From contig JBPCKC010000092.1 of assembly GCA_051004675.1 (NCBI GenBank), forward strand, positions 1 to 6,986: DNA of 6,986 nt. The letters run 5' to 3'. The notes below the pieces were generated by a model that made no database searches, had not been told where the DNA came from, and was given only the letters and a program-made list of their open reading frames with translations. This stretch comes from JBDTSW01 sp051004675. Its GTDB lineage: Bacteria; Actinomycetota; Thermoleophilia; Solirubrobacterales; 70-9. The position numbers and the translations under genes were made by a program. Below, one piece after another: positions 1 to 4,911 of this stretch (position 1 is its first letter; each line of letters begins with the position of its first letter).

Positions 1-219
1 AGGGGGGACCTCCGCCAAACGAAAGCGCGCCGCCCGGTGATCAGTGGTCTGCGCCGTGTGTCCCGCCCCGGGCGGCGCCACTACGTCTCCAGCGAGAAGA
101 TCCCGCGCGTCCAGGGCGGGATGGGAACCGCGATCGTCTCGACCTCCACCGGCGTGATGACCGGCCACGAGGCCAAGCAGAAGGGCGTCGGCGGCGAGGT
201 CGTCGCGTTCATCTGGTAG
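1..219 (+). CDS. rpsH: 30S ribosomal protein S8, 3' end (5' truncated by window)
   Basis: The first base begins a codon of an open frame of 72 residues ending in TAG at 217-219. The visible part is the C-terminal domain of S8: ISGLRRVSRPGRR, then IPRV.GGMGTAIVSTSTGVMT, then GVGGEVVAFIW at the end, which are hallmark S8 motifs. S8 is a primary 16S rRNA-binding protein (helix 21 of the central domain) needed for 30S assembly. In E. coli it also represses spc-operon translation, but the S8 mRNA site cannot be judged here. An internal ATG in GC-rich DNA could be mistaken for a start, but the S8 match continues upstream to base 1, so the gene is cut by the window edge. It ends 4 bp before rplF, as in other spc operons. 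The identification is secure from motif and position. Confidence 0.97.
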   Translation, partial: RGDLRQTKARRPVISGLRRVSRPGRRHYVSSEKIPRVQGGMGTAIVSTSTGVMTGHEAKQKGVGGEVVAFIW

Positions 220-223
220 CCGC

Positions 224-757
224 ATGAGCCGTATCGGAAGAAAGCCGGTCAGCATCCCCCAGGGCGTCTCCGTCGACGTCGTGCCCGGACGCGTCCAGGT
301 CAACGGGCCCAAGGGCGAGCTCAAGCAAGAGGTGAGCCAGGAGATGACCGTGTCCCTCGACGACGGCGTGCTCACGGTCGGCCGGCCCACCGACCGCGCG
401 CCACACCGCGCGCTTCACGGCTTGACGCGCAGCCTGATCGCGAACATGGTCGAAGGCGTCACGGACGGCTTCTCCAAGGAGCTCGAGATCCAGGGAGTCG
501 GCTACCGCGCGCGGCTGCAGGGCAAGTCGCTGGAGCTGAGCGTCGGGTACTCCCACACGGTCTCGATGCCCGCGCCCGACGGGATCGAGTTCGAGGTCCC
601 CCAGCCGACGCAGATCTTCATCCGAGGCATCGACAAGCAGCTCGTCGGCGAGACCGCGGCGCGCATCCGCCGGGTGCGCCCGCCGGAGCCCTACAAGGGC
701 AAGGGCATCCGCTACGCGGGCGAGCACGTCCGCCGCAAGGTCGGGAAGCGGGCATAG
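224..757 (+). CDS. rplF: 50S ribosomal protein L6
   Basis: Encodes 177 aa, close to the usual bacterial L6 length (about 178). L6 binds 23S rRNA near the sarcin-ricin loop and the factor-binding site of the large subunit. Visible marks are the N-terminal MSRIGRKPVSIPQGV, the HGLTRSLIANMVEGVTDGF stretch (residues 65-83), the second-domain VGYRA...L.LSVGYSH (92-111), and the C-terminal signature PYKGKGIRYAGEHVRRKVGK (157-175). The ATG at 224 gives the expected MSRIG start. There is no close SD (the nearest GAGG is 195-198), and the start lies 4 bp after the rpsH stop, so translation is probably coupled to S8. It is followed by a 46-bp spacer and rplR. No frameshift or missing motif is seen. Confidence 0.98.
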   Translation: MSRIGRKPVSIPQGVSVDVVPGRVQVNGPKGELKQEVSQEMTVSLDDGVLTVGRPTDRAPHRALHGLTRSLIANMVEGVTDGFSKELEIQGVGYRARLQGKSLELSVGYSHTVSMPAPDGIEFEVPQPTQIFIRGIDKQLVGETAARIRRVRPPEPYKGKGIRYAGEHVRRKVGKRA

Positions 758-783
758 CGATGACTCCGCCCACGACAGCACGC

Positions 784-792
784 GGAAGGAGG
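784..792 (+). promoter_or_regulatory. Strong ribosome-binding site of rplR
   Basis: GGAAGGAGG contains the full GGAGG core and ends 11 nt before the rplR ATG at 804. This is the strongest SD in the window and fixes the rplR start. Most other genes here have weak or no SD. Confidence 0.8.
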
Positions 793-803
793 CATCGCTA
801 GCG

Positions 804-1157
804 ATGGCCGTCCAGACGAAGCCGCAGAAGCGCCTGCGCCGCCGCCGCCGCGTGCGCGCCAAGGTCCGCGGCAGCGCCGAGCGACCCCGCCTTTCCGTGT
901 TCCGCTCCAACCGGGGCGTGTTCGCGCAGCTGATCGACGACGACAAGGGGCACACCCTCGCCGCCGTCTCGTGGATCGAGCCCGACCTGAAGGAGCTCGC
1001 CCCCGGCGATCAGGCCAAGAAGGCGGGCGAGCTGCTCGCCTCACGCGCCAAGGAGGCGGGCGTCGCGACCTGCGTCTTCGACCGCGGCGGCTACCGCTAC
1101 CACGGGCGCGTCCGCGCGCTCGCCGACGGCGCCCGCGAGGGCGGCCTGGAGTTCTGA
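804..1157 (+). CDS. rplR: 50S ribosomal protein L18
   Basis: Encodes 117 aa, a normal length for bacterial L18. L18 binds 5S rRNA and, with L5, docks it in the central protuberance of the 50S subunit. The N-terminus is an Arg/Lys-rich tail (residues 7-22), followed by the L18 core AERPRLSVFRSNRGVFAQLIDDD (25-47) and the C-terminal signature FDRGGYRYHGRVRALADGAREGGLEF (92-117), which is nearly universal in the family. The start is set by the GGAAGGAGG SD. The gene normally sits directly before rpsE. Here the two are separated by 189 bp because a palindromic element follows the stop codon immediately; the TGA stop is the last part of that element's 5-bp flanking repeat. The protein itself is intact. 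Confidence 0.98.
   Translation: MAVQTKPQKRLRRRRRVRAKVRGSAERPRLSVFRSNRGVFAQLIDDDKGHTLAAVSWIEPDLKELAPGDQAKKAGELLASRAKEAGVATCVFDRGGYRYHGRVRALADGAREGGLEF
1153..1157. repeat. Left copy of TCTGA flanking repeat (candidate target duplication)
   Basis: TCTGA abuts the left terminal inverted repeat and includes the rplR stop codon TGA. The identical right copy is at 1320-1324. Because it overlaps the stop codon, an insertion here would leave L18 unchanged. Confidence 0.6.
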
Positions 1158-1319
1158 TGGCCAGACCCACGACCCCCACGCACGCGGATGACGCACGGAT
1201 ACCGTCGCTGGATCGCGCCCTCCGTCCTCGCCCGTACCCACCGGTACGGGCTTCGTCCTTCGTCCGCGACCAGCTCGGTCCCGTGCGCCCCCGCGCACGC
1301 GCGGGCATGGGTCTGGCCA
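1158..1319 (+). mobile_element. MITE-like palindromic element in the rplR-rpsE spacer
   Basis: The 162-bp segment begins with TGGCCAGACCCA (1158-1169) and ends with its exact reverse complement TGGGTCTGGCCA (1308-1319). It is flanked by a direct repeat TCTGA at 1153-1157 and 1320-1324, which looks like a 5-bp target-site duplication. Removing the element and one TCTGA leaves rplR ending in TGA, followed by a normal 22-bp spacer to the rpsE ATG. Inside, paired segments continue: 1192-1198 with 1281-1287, 1201-1204 with 1276-1279, 1207-1217 with 1265-1274 (one bulged A), and a central hairpin 1230-1251. It has no transposase gene, so it would depend on an enzyme encoded elsewhere. A structured regulatory spacer is the alternative. 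I do not recognise it as a named family. Confidence 0.65.
1231..1250. repeat. Perfect 8-bp inverted repeat at the centre of the element
   Basis: CCCGTACC (1231-1238), loop CACC (1239-1242), GGTACGGG (1243-1250). With G1230-C1251 this makes a 9-bp stem with a 4-nt loop, stable as RNA. It is the apex of the larger fold of the 1158-1319 element. No T-run follows, so it is not a typical intrinsic terminator. Confidence 0.8.
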
Positions 1320-1324
1320 TCTGA
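1320..1324. repeat. Right copy of TCTGA flanking repeat (candidate target duplication)
   Basis: TCTGA directly follows the right terminal inverted repeat. It is identical to 1153-1157. Confidence 0.6.
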
Positions 1325-1331
1325 GACCCGC

Positions 1332-1337
1332 TACCTT
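1332..1337 (+). promoter_or_regulatory. Candidate -10 box (TACCTT) for a leaderless rpsE transcript
   Basis: TACCTT fits the TANNNT pattern of actinobacterial -10 boxes and ends 9 nt before the rpsE ATG. No SD precedes that ATG. The box lies just outside the inserted element. No -35 is recognisable, so this is weak evidence alone; it gains weight because adk and map show the same arrangement. Confidence 0.3.
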
Positions 1338-1346
1338 CACCGACCC

Positions 1347-2048
1347 ATGCCAGCCGACCCAGACATCGAAACCGTGAGCCCCCAGGGTCTCGACCTGCAG
1401 GAGCGGGTCATCGAGATCAACCGCGTGGCCAAGGTGGTCAAGGGCGGCCGGCGCTTCTCGTTCACCGCGCTCGTCGCGGTCGGCGACGAGGAGTCGGTGG
1501 TGGGCATCGGCTACGGCAAGGCCCGCGAGGTGCCGCTGGCGATCCAAAAGGCCGTCGAAAACGCCCGCAAGAGCCTGGTGCGCGTGCCCAAGTACGGGCA
1601 GACGATCCCCCACCGCAACATCGGACGCTTCGGCGCGGGCCATGTGGTGCTGCGCCCGGCCAGCCCCGGTACCGGCGTCATCGCCGGCGGCGGAGTTCGC
1701 GCGGTGCTCGAGCTCGCGGGCATCCGCGACGTCCTGTCGAAGAGCATCGGCTCGCAGAATCCCATCAACCTCGTCAAGGCGACCATGAACGGCCTGACCA
1801 CGCTGCGACGGCCCGAGCAGGTCGCGAAGCTGCGCGGCCTGACCGTCAACCAGGTCCTCGGAATCGTCAAGGAACCGAAGGCGACGGAGACCGTGAACGG
1901 CGGCACCGAGCCAGTCACCCCCGAGGCTGTCGCCGCCGACCCGGCACCCGCGGGGTCAGATCCCGCATCCACCACGGCGCCCGAACCCGCTCCCGCAGAG
2001 GGGTCTGACCCCACATCCGCCGATGCAGCGCCCGGGGACTCCCCCTGA
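1347..2048 (+). CDS. rpsE: 30S ribosomal protein S5 with extended C-terminal tail
   Basis: Encodes 233 aa. S5 lies at the back of the 30S body near the decoding site and takes part in fidelity, mRNA unwinding and spectinomycin sensitivity. The dsRNA-binding-like N-terminal domain has ERVIEINRVAKVVKGGRRFSF (residues 19-39, including the spectinomycin loop) and VGIGYGKAREVPLAIQKA (52-69). The C-terminal domain has GTGVIAGGGVRAVLELAGI.D (108-128) and SQNPINLVKAT..GL (136-150). The core ends near residue 176; E. coli S5 is 167 aa. About 57 more residues form a disordered Pro/Ala/Glu/Asp-rich tail with a 16-residue tandem repeat. I start at ATG 1347, which leaves a short N-terminal extension. An earlier in-frame ATG at 1188 would translate through the palindromic element and is rejected. 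The stop overlaps the rpmD start (TGATG). Confidence 0.95.
   Translation: MPADPDIETVSPQGLDLQERVIEINRVAKVVKGGRRFSFTALVAVGDEESVVGIGYGKAREVPLAIQKAVENARKSLVRVPKYGQTIPHRNIGRFGAGHVVLRPASPGTGVIAGGGVRAVLELAGIRDVLSKSIGSQNPINLVKATMNGLTTLRRPEQVAKLRGLTVNQVLGIVKEPKATETVNGGTEPVTPEAVAADPAPAGSDPASTTAPEPAPAEGSDPTSADAAPGDSP
1952..2021 (+). repeat. 48-bp-period direct repeat with GGGTCWGAYCCC near-palindromes in the rpsE tail
   Basis: Bases 1952-1973 and 2000-2021 match at 18 of 22 positions. Each starts with a near-palindrome, GGGGTCAGATCCC (1952-1964) and GGGGTCTGACCCC (2000-2012), which encodes Gly-Ser-Asp-Pro in the same frame. The two 13-mers are also inverted repeats of each other with one mismatch. In protein terms the S5 tail has two degenerate units PAPAGSDPAS and PAPAEGSDPTS. 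This may be an internal tandem duplication, or remnants of a short palindromic repeat that entered the gene end. Confidence 0.65.
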
Positions 2049-2227
2049 TGCCCGACCTAAAGCTCAAGCAGGTCCGCTCCGCCAACGGCGCAAACGCCTC
2101 GCAACGCGACACGCTGCGCTCGCTGAAGCTTGGTCGGATCGGCAAGACCTCCACGATGACCCAGACGCCCCAGCTCGACGGCATGCTGAGCAAGGTCTCC
2201 CACCTCGTAGAAGTCGAGAAGGGCTGA
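2048..2227 (+). CDS. rpmD: 50S ribosomal protein L30
   Basis: Encodes 59 aa, the usual size for bacterial L30, a small globular 23S rRNA-binding protein of the 50S surface. The translation runs MPDLKLKQVRSANG, then QRDTLRSLKLGRIGKT (residues 19-34), and ends TPQLDGMLSKVSHLVEVEKG (40-59). The TLRSLKL.RIGKT segment and the GM..KV.HLVEVE ending are the L30 signatures. The ATG overlaps the rpsE stop (TGATG at 2046-2050), and its own stop overlaps the rplO ATG (TGATG at 2225-2229). No separate SD is needed if translation is coupled. The gene is easily missed because it is short, but its position between rpsE and rplO is canonical and the frame is fully open. Confidence 0.96.
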   Translation: MPDLKLKQVRSANGANASQRDTLRSLKLGRIGKTSTMTQTPQLDGMLSKVSHLVEVEKG

Positions 2228-2721
2228 TGGCGCGCCTCGACCCCGAGGAGATCGGTCTTCACAGCGTCCGCCCGAAGCCGGGCTCGCGCCGTCCCCGCAA
2301 GCGGATCGGCCGCGGCGAGGGCTCGGGCCAGGGCAAGACCTCGGGTCGCGGCCACAAGGGCTACGGCTCTCGGGCAGGCTCCAAGCGCAAGGTGGGCTAC
2401 GAGGGCGGCCAGAACCCGATCCACATGCGGATGCGAAAGCTCCGCGGGCCGAACAAGAAGACCTCGATGCCGTTCGAGCGGTTCCGGACCCACACGCAGC
2501 CGGTAAACCTCGCGACGCTGGAGGAGCGCTTCGACGCCGGGGCGGAGGTCAGTCCCGAGAGCCTTCGTGCCGCCGGGCTCGCCAAGCGCAGCCACCCGGT
2601 CAAGATCCTCGGCACGGGTGAGCTGTCCAAGAAGCTCACCGTCCGGGCCCACGGCTTCAGCGCCTCGGCCCGCGAGAAGATCGAGAAGGCCGGCGGCACG
2701 GTTGAGCTGATCGAGGACTAA
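2227..2721 (+). CDS. rplO: 50S ribosomal protein L15
   Basis: Encodes 164 aa (bacterial L15 is usually about 145-150, so slightly long). L15 is a late-assembly 23S rRNA-binding protein. The N-terminal rRNA-threading arm is clear: LHSVRPKPGSRRPRKRIGRG, then EGSGQGKTSGRGHKGYGSRAG (residues 11-51), followed by GYEGGQNPIHMRMRKL (57-72). The globular C-terminus shows VKILGTGELSKKLTVRAHGFSASAREKIEKAGGTVELI (125-162), matching the L15 pattern ending in a Gly-Gly-hydrophobic strand. The start ATG 2227 overlaps the rpmD stop and gives an eight- to ten-residue extension before the conserved LHSVRPKPGS. A longer open frame upstream overlaps rpmD and is rejected. The stop at 2719-2721 is followed by a 17-bp hairpin spacer and secY. 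Confidence 0.97.
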   Translation: MARLDPEEIGLHSVRPKPGSRRPRKRIGRGEGSGQGKTSGRGHKGYGSRAGSKRKVGYEGGQNPIHMRMRKLRGPNKKTSMPFERFRTHTQPVNLATLEERFDAGAEVSPESLRAAGLAKRSHPVKILGTGELSKKLTVRAHGFSASAREKIEKAGGTVELIED

Positions 2722-2738
2722 GCGGTGACCCACCGCCG
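2713..2738 (+). promoter_or_regulatory. Hairpin-bridged ribosome-binding site of secY
   Basis: The rplO-secY spacer contains a perfect hairpin: GCGGTG (2722-2727), loop ACC (2728-2730), CACCGC (2731-2736), only 2 nt before the secY ATG. No SD lies in the spacer. A GAGG at 2713-2716, inside the end of rplO, is 22 nt from the ATG in linear distance. With the 15-nt hairpin folded the effective distance is 7 nt, which is normal. Alternatively, ribosomes finishing rplO open the hairpin and re-initiate. Confidence 0.5.
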
Positions 2739-4013
2739 ATGATCCAGACGATCCTCAACTCCTTCGCGATCCCGGAGATCCGGCGGAAGCTGCTGTTCAC
2801 GGCGGCGATGCTGGCCCTCTACCGCCTCGGCGCCTACATCCCCGCCCCGGGCGTCGACGTGGCCTCGGTGCAGGAGCTGGAGAACAACTTCGCCGGATCG
2901 AACATCCTCGGCTTTTTGAACCTGTTCTCCGGCGGCAGCCTGTCGCGCCTGAGCCTGTTCGCGCTGGGGATCATGCCCTACATCACCGCCTCGATCATCC
3001 TCCAGCTCCTGACGGTGGTCGTGCCGGCGCTGGAGCGCCTGCAGAAGGAAGGGGAGGTCGGCCAGCAGAAGATCACCCAGTACACGCGCTACCTCACCGT
3101 CGGCCTCGCGTTCGCGCAGTCGGCCGGCTACGTCGCGCTGTTTCAGTCCGATTCCTTCTCCGGCGGCGTCAACCCGCTCGGCCCGGACGCCACCTCCGGC
3201 ACCGTGTTCCTCGTCGTGATCTCGCTCACCGCCGGCTGCACTCTGCTGATGTGGCTGGGCGAGCTGATCACCCAACGCGGGATCGGCAACGGCATCTCGC
3301 TGATGATCTTCGCCTCGATCGCGGCCTCGATCCCAACCGGCATCGTGTCGTGGTGGACGAACCCCGACCAGGTCTTCGTCGTGATGATGCCGTTCGTCGC
3401 GCTCGCCGTGATCGTCGGCATCGTCTTCGTCCAGGAGGGTCAGCGGCGCATTCCCGTGCAGTACGCGAAGCGCGTCGTCGGCCGGCGCATGACCACCGGC
3501 GGCTCCACGTATCTGCCGCTGCGGGTGAACATGGCCGGCGTGATCCCCGTGATCTTCGCCGCGTCGATCATGGCCTTCCCACCCACGATCGGCCAGCTCA
3601 TCAACACCCCGGCCGCGCTGGACTTCGCCGCCTTCTTCAGCCCGAACGGGTGGGCCTACGTGGTCGGCGAGGTCTTCTTCATCGTCATCTTCACCTACTT
3701 CTACACCGCCGTCACCTTCAATCCCGTGGACCAGGCCGACAACCTCAAGAAGTACGGCGGGTTCATCCCCGGGGTCAGACCCGGCCGCCCGACGGCGGAG
3801 TACCTCGACCGCATCCTCTCCCGGCTGACCTTCCCCGGAGCCCTGTACCTGGGCGCGGTCGCGGCCCTGCCGACGATCCTGATCAGCCAGACCTCGGCCA
3901 ACTTCTTCTTCGGCGGGACCTCGATCCTGATCGTGGTGGGCGTGGCCCTCGACACGGTCAAGCAGCTCGAGGCACAGCTCATGATGCGCAACTACGAGGG
4001 TTTCCTGAAGTAG
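2739..4013 (+). CDS. secY: Protein translocase subunit SecY
   Basis: Encodes 424 aa, normal for bacterial SecY. SecY is the channel of the SecYEG translocon in the cytoplasmic membrane; it passes unfolded proteins outward with SecA and inserts membrane proteins co-translationally. About ten hydrophobic segments are visible, including residues 16-35, the plug/TM2 region NLFSGGSLSRLSLFALGIMPYITASIILQLL (61-91), 118-136, 154-174, 211-231, 262-282, 307-326, 366-383 and 388-405. Cytosolic loops carry the family signatures QRRIPVQYAKR (235-245) and GFIPGVRPGRPT (341-352), which contact SecA or the ribosome. The protein ends with MMRNYEGFLK. ATG 2739 gives a canonical start before the amphipathic N-terminal helix. 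It is followed by a 199-bp gap and adk, the usual spc-operon end in actinobacteria. No damage is seen. Confidence 0.98.
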   Translation: MIQTILNSFAIPEIRRKLLFTAAMLALYRLGAYIPAPGVDVASVQELENNFAGSNILGFLNLFSGGSLSRLSLFALGIMPYITASIILQLLTVVVPALERLQKEGEVGQQKITQYTRYLTVGLAFAQSAGYVALFQSDSFSGGVNPLGPDATSGTVFLVVISLTAGCTLLMWLGELITQRGIGNGISLMIFASIAASIPTGIVSWWTNPDQVFVVMMPFVALAVIVGIVFVQEGQRRIPVQYAKRVVGRRMTTGGSTYLPLRVNMAGVIPVIFAASIMAFPPTIGQLINTPAALDFAAFFSPNGWAYVVGEVFFIVIFTYFYTAVTFNPVDQADNLKKYGGFIPGVRPGRPTAEYLDRILSRLTFPGALYLGAVAALPTILISQTSANFFFGGTSILIVVGVALDTVKQLEAQLMMRNYEGFLK

Positions 4014-4064
4014 GACTCAGGCGGGCGCGGTCGTCCGCCGCCGTCGGCCCGGCTGCCGCGAAAG

Positions 4065-4113
4065 CAACTGTGCGGATTAGGGTGCGGAAACCGCACACGA
4101 TCCCGCACAGTTG
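4065..4113 (+). terminator. Nested inverted repeat after secY, candidate terminator or attenuator
   Basis: The outer arms CAACTGTGCGG (4065-4075) and CCGCACAGTTG (4103-4113) are perfect complements. They extend by 2 bp (AT 4076-4077 with AT 4100-4101) past a bulged C. Inside is GTGCGG (4082-4087), AAA, CCGCAC (4091-4096). It begins about 50 nt after the secY stop, where a terminator would be expected. No U-run follows (GAGCCCCCC), so it would have to be a U-less terminator of the kind reported for actinobacteria, or an attenuator or protein-binding site. The arms can also pair in an alternative way. Confidence 0.45.
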
Positions 4114-4197
4114 AGCCCCCCTCTTCCTCGCTGACTCCTACCGGAGCCTGGGCCCGAGAGGACGCCTCGCGCTGAGCGCCGCCCGCTTCCGATTCTC

Positions 4198-4203
4198 TAG
4201 GCT
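4198..4203 (+). promoter_or_regulatory. Candidate -10 box (TAGGCT) for adk, leaderless start
   Basis: TAGGCT fits TANNNT and ends 9 nt before the adk ATG, so transcription would begin at or next to the start codon. There is no SD close to the ATG. The same octamer CTAGGCTC (4197-4204) recurs at 4904-4911 before map. No convincing -35 is seen. Confidence 0.4.
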
Positions 4204-4212
4204 CCCGGCCTC

Positions 4213-4887
4213 ATGTCCGAGCTCAACCTCGTGCTTCTAGGCCCACCCGGCTCCGGCAAGGGCACTCAGGGCGAGCGCCTCCAGGAGGACTTCCACCTGC
4301 CCTACTACGCCACCGGCGACATCCTCCGCGCGGCGGTGCGCGAGGGGAGCGAGCTCGGCAAGGAGGCCCAGGAGTACATGGAGGGCGGCGATCTGGTCCC
4401 GGACGAGCTCATCGTCGGCGTGATCGCCGAACGGATCGTCACCTCTGAGGCGCAGGACGGGTTCATCCTCGACGGGTTCCCGCGCACGACCGGTCAGGCC
4501 GACTCGCTGGACGAGAAGTTCGCCGAGCTCGGCCGCGAGCTGTCGGCGGCGATCCTCATCGACGTCGGCGAGGACGAGGTCGTACGCAGGCTGGGCGGGC
4601 GCCGCACGTGCGTCAAGGAGGGGCACATCTTCCACGTGGAGTTCGACCCGCCCGAGCAGGAGGGAATCTGCGACGTGTGCGGGGGCGAGCTGATCGTCCG
4701 CGACGACGACAAGCCCGAGGTGATCCGCAAGCGGCTCACCACCTACGCGGAGAAGACAGAGCCCCTCGTCGCGCGCTACGAGACGGCCGGCAAGCTTCGC
4801 CGCGTCGACGGCGACCTCCCGCCCGACGAGGTGTCCGACCGGATCCGCGCCCTGCTCGCCACGCTGAAGATGGAGGAGGAGCTCTGA
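4213..4887 (+). CDS. adk: Adenylate kinase, long form with LID zinc-finger residues
   Basis: Encodes 224 aa, the long (LID-containing) bacterial form. It catalyses ATP + AMP = 2 ADP in the cytosol. The P-loop GPPGSGKGT is at residues 10-18, the NMP-binding region at 31-60 (YATGDILRAAVREGSELG..A..YM..GDLVPDE), DGFPRT at 87-92, the LID at about 127-166, and the RKRLTTYAEKTEPL helix at 172-185. The LID holds C133, C153 and C156 at the spacing of the known structural zinc site, but the usual second Cys position is E136 (CVKE), with H138 nearby. A zinc site using Glu or His is possible. The ATG at 4213 lacks an SD but has a TAGGCT box 9 nt upstream. adk and map follow secY in many bacteria; map starts 24 bp downstream. 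Confidence 0.97.
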   Translation: MSELNLVLLGPPGSGKGTQGERLQEDFHLPYYATGDILRAAVREGSELGKEAQEYMEGGDLVPDELIVGVIAERIVTSEAQDGFILDGFPRTTGQADSLDEKFAELGRELSAAILIDVGEDEVVRRLGGRRTCVKEGHIFHVEFDPPEQEGICDVCGGELIVRDDDKPEVIRKRLTTYAEKTEPLVARYETAGKLRRVDGDLPPDEVSDRIRALLATLKMEEEL

Positions 4888-4904
4888 GGGGCCTCCCCCG
4901 GAGC

Positions 4905-4910
4905 TAGGCT
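4905..4910 (+). promoter_or_regulatory. Candidate -10 box (TAGGCT) before map
   Basis: TAGGCT within CTAGGCTC (4904-4911) repeats the adk upstream octamer and ends 10 nt before ATG 4921. If active it would give a leaderless map mRNA beginning near that ATG. A GGAG SD at 4900-4903, 8 nt before GTG 4912, offers a competing SD-led start for read-through mRNA. Confidence 0.35.
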
Positions 4911-4911
4911 C

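Larger units (their letters stand above)
4014..4212 (+). other. secY-adk intergenic region (no gene)
   Basis: This 199-bp spacer holds no credible coding sequence. It contains a small GC hairpin (GCGG 4027-4030, TCGT loop, CCGC 4035-4038), the nested inverted repeat at 4065-4113, a pyrimidine-rich stretch at 4115-4128, and a TAGGCT box near the adk start. The layout suggests the end of one transcription unit and the start of another, but no -35 box is clear. Confidence 0.6.

Noticed and set aside
1157..1324. 55-codon frame starting at the ATG that overlaps the rplR stop (TGATG)
   Set aside because: It lies inside the inverted-repeat element and resembles no known protein. The apparent coupling overlap is explained by the element end abutting the TGA.
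1188..1346. N-terminal extension of S5 from the in-frame ATG at 1188
   Set aside because: The extra residues are translated palindromic element, resemble no S5 N-terminus, and have no SD. ATG 1347 gives a normal S5 start.
2023..2226. Longer L15 frame starting upstream of 2227
   Set aside because: It would overlap all of rpmD in another frame. The L15 homology begins just after 2227, and the TGATG junction supports that start.
3771..3782. GGGGTCAGACCC inside secY, matching the rpsE-tail palindrome
   Set aside because: It encodes the conserved SecY motif Pro-Gly-Val-Arg-Pro-Gly, so protein constraint explains most of it. The AGA Arg codon is mildly unusual but not enough to claim an insertion.
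3251..4114. 287-codon + strand frame inside secY
   Set aside because: Arg- and Pro-rich out-of-frame shadow of secY, which has intact motifs through its own stop.
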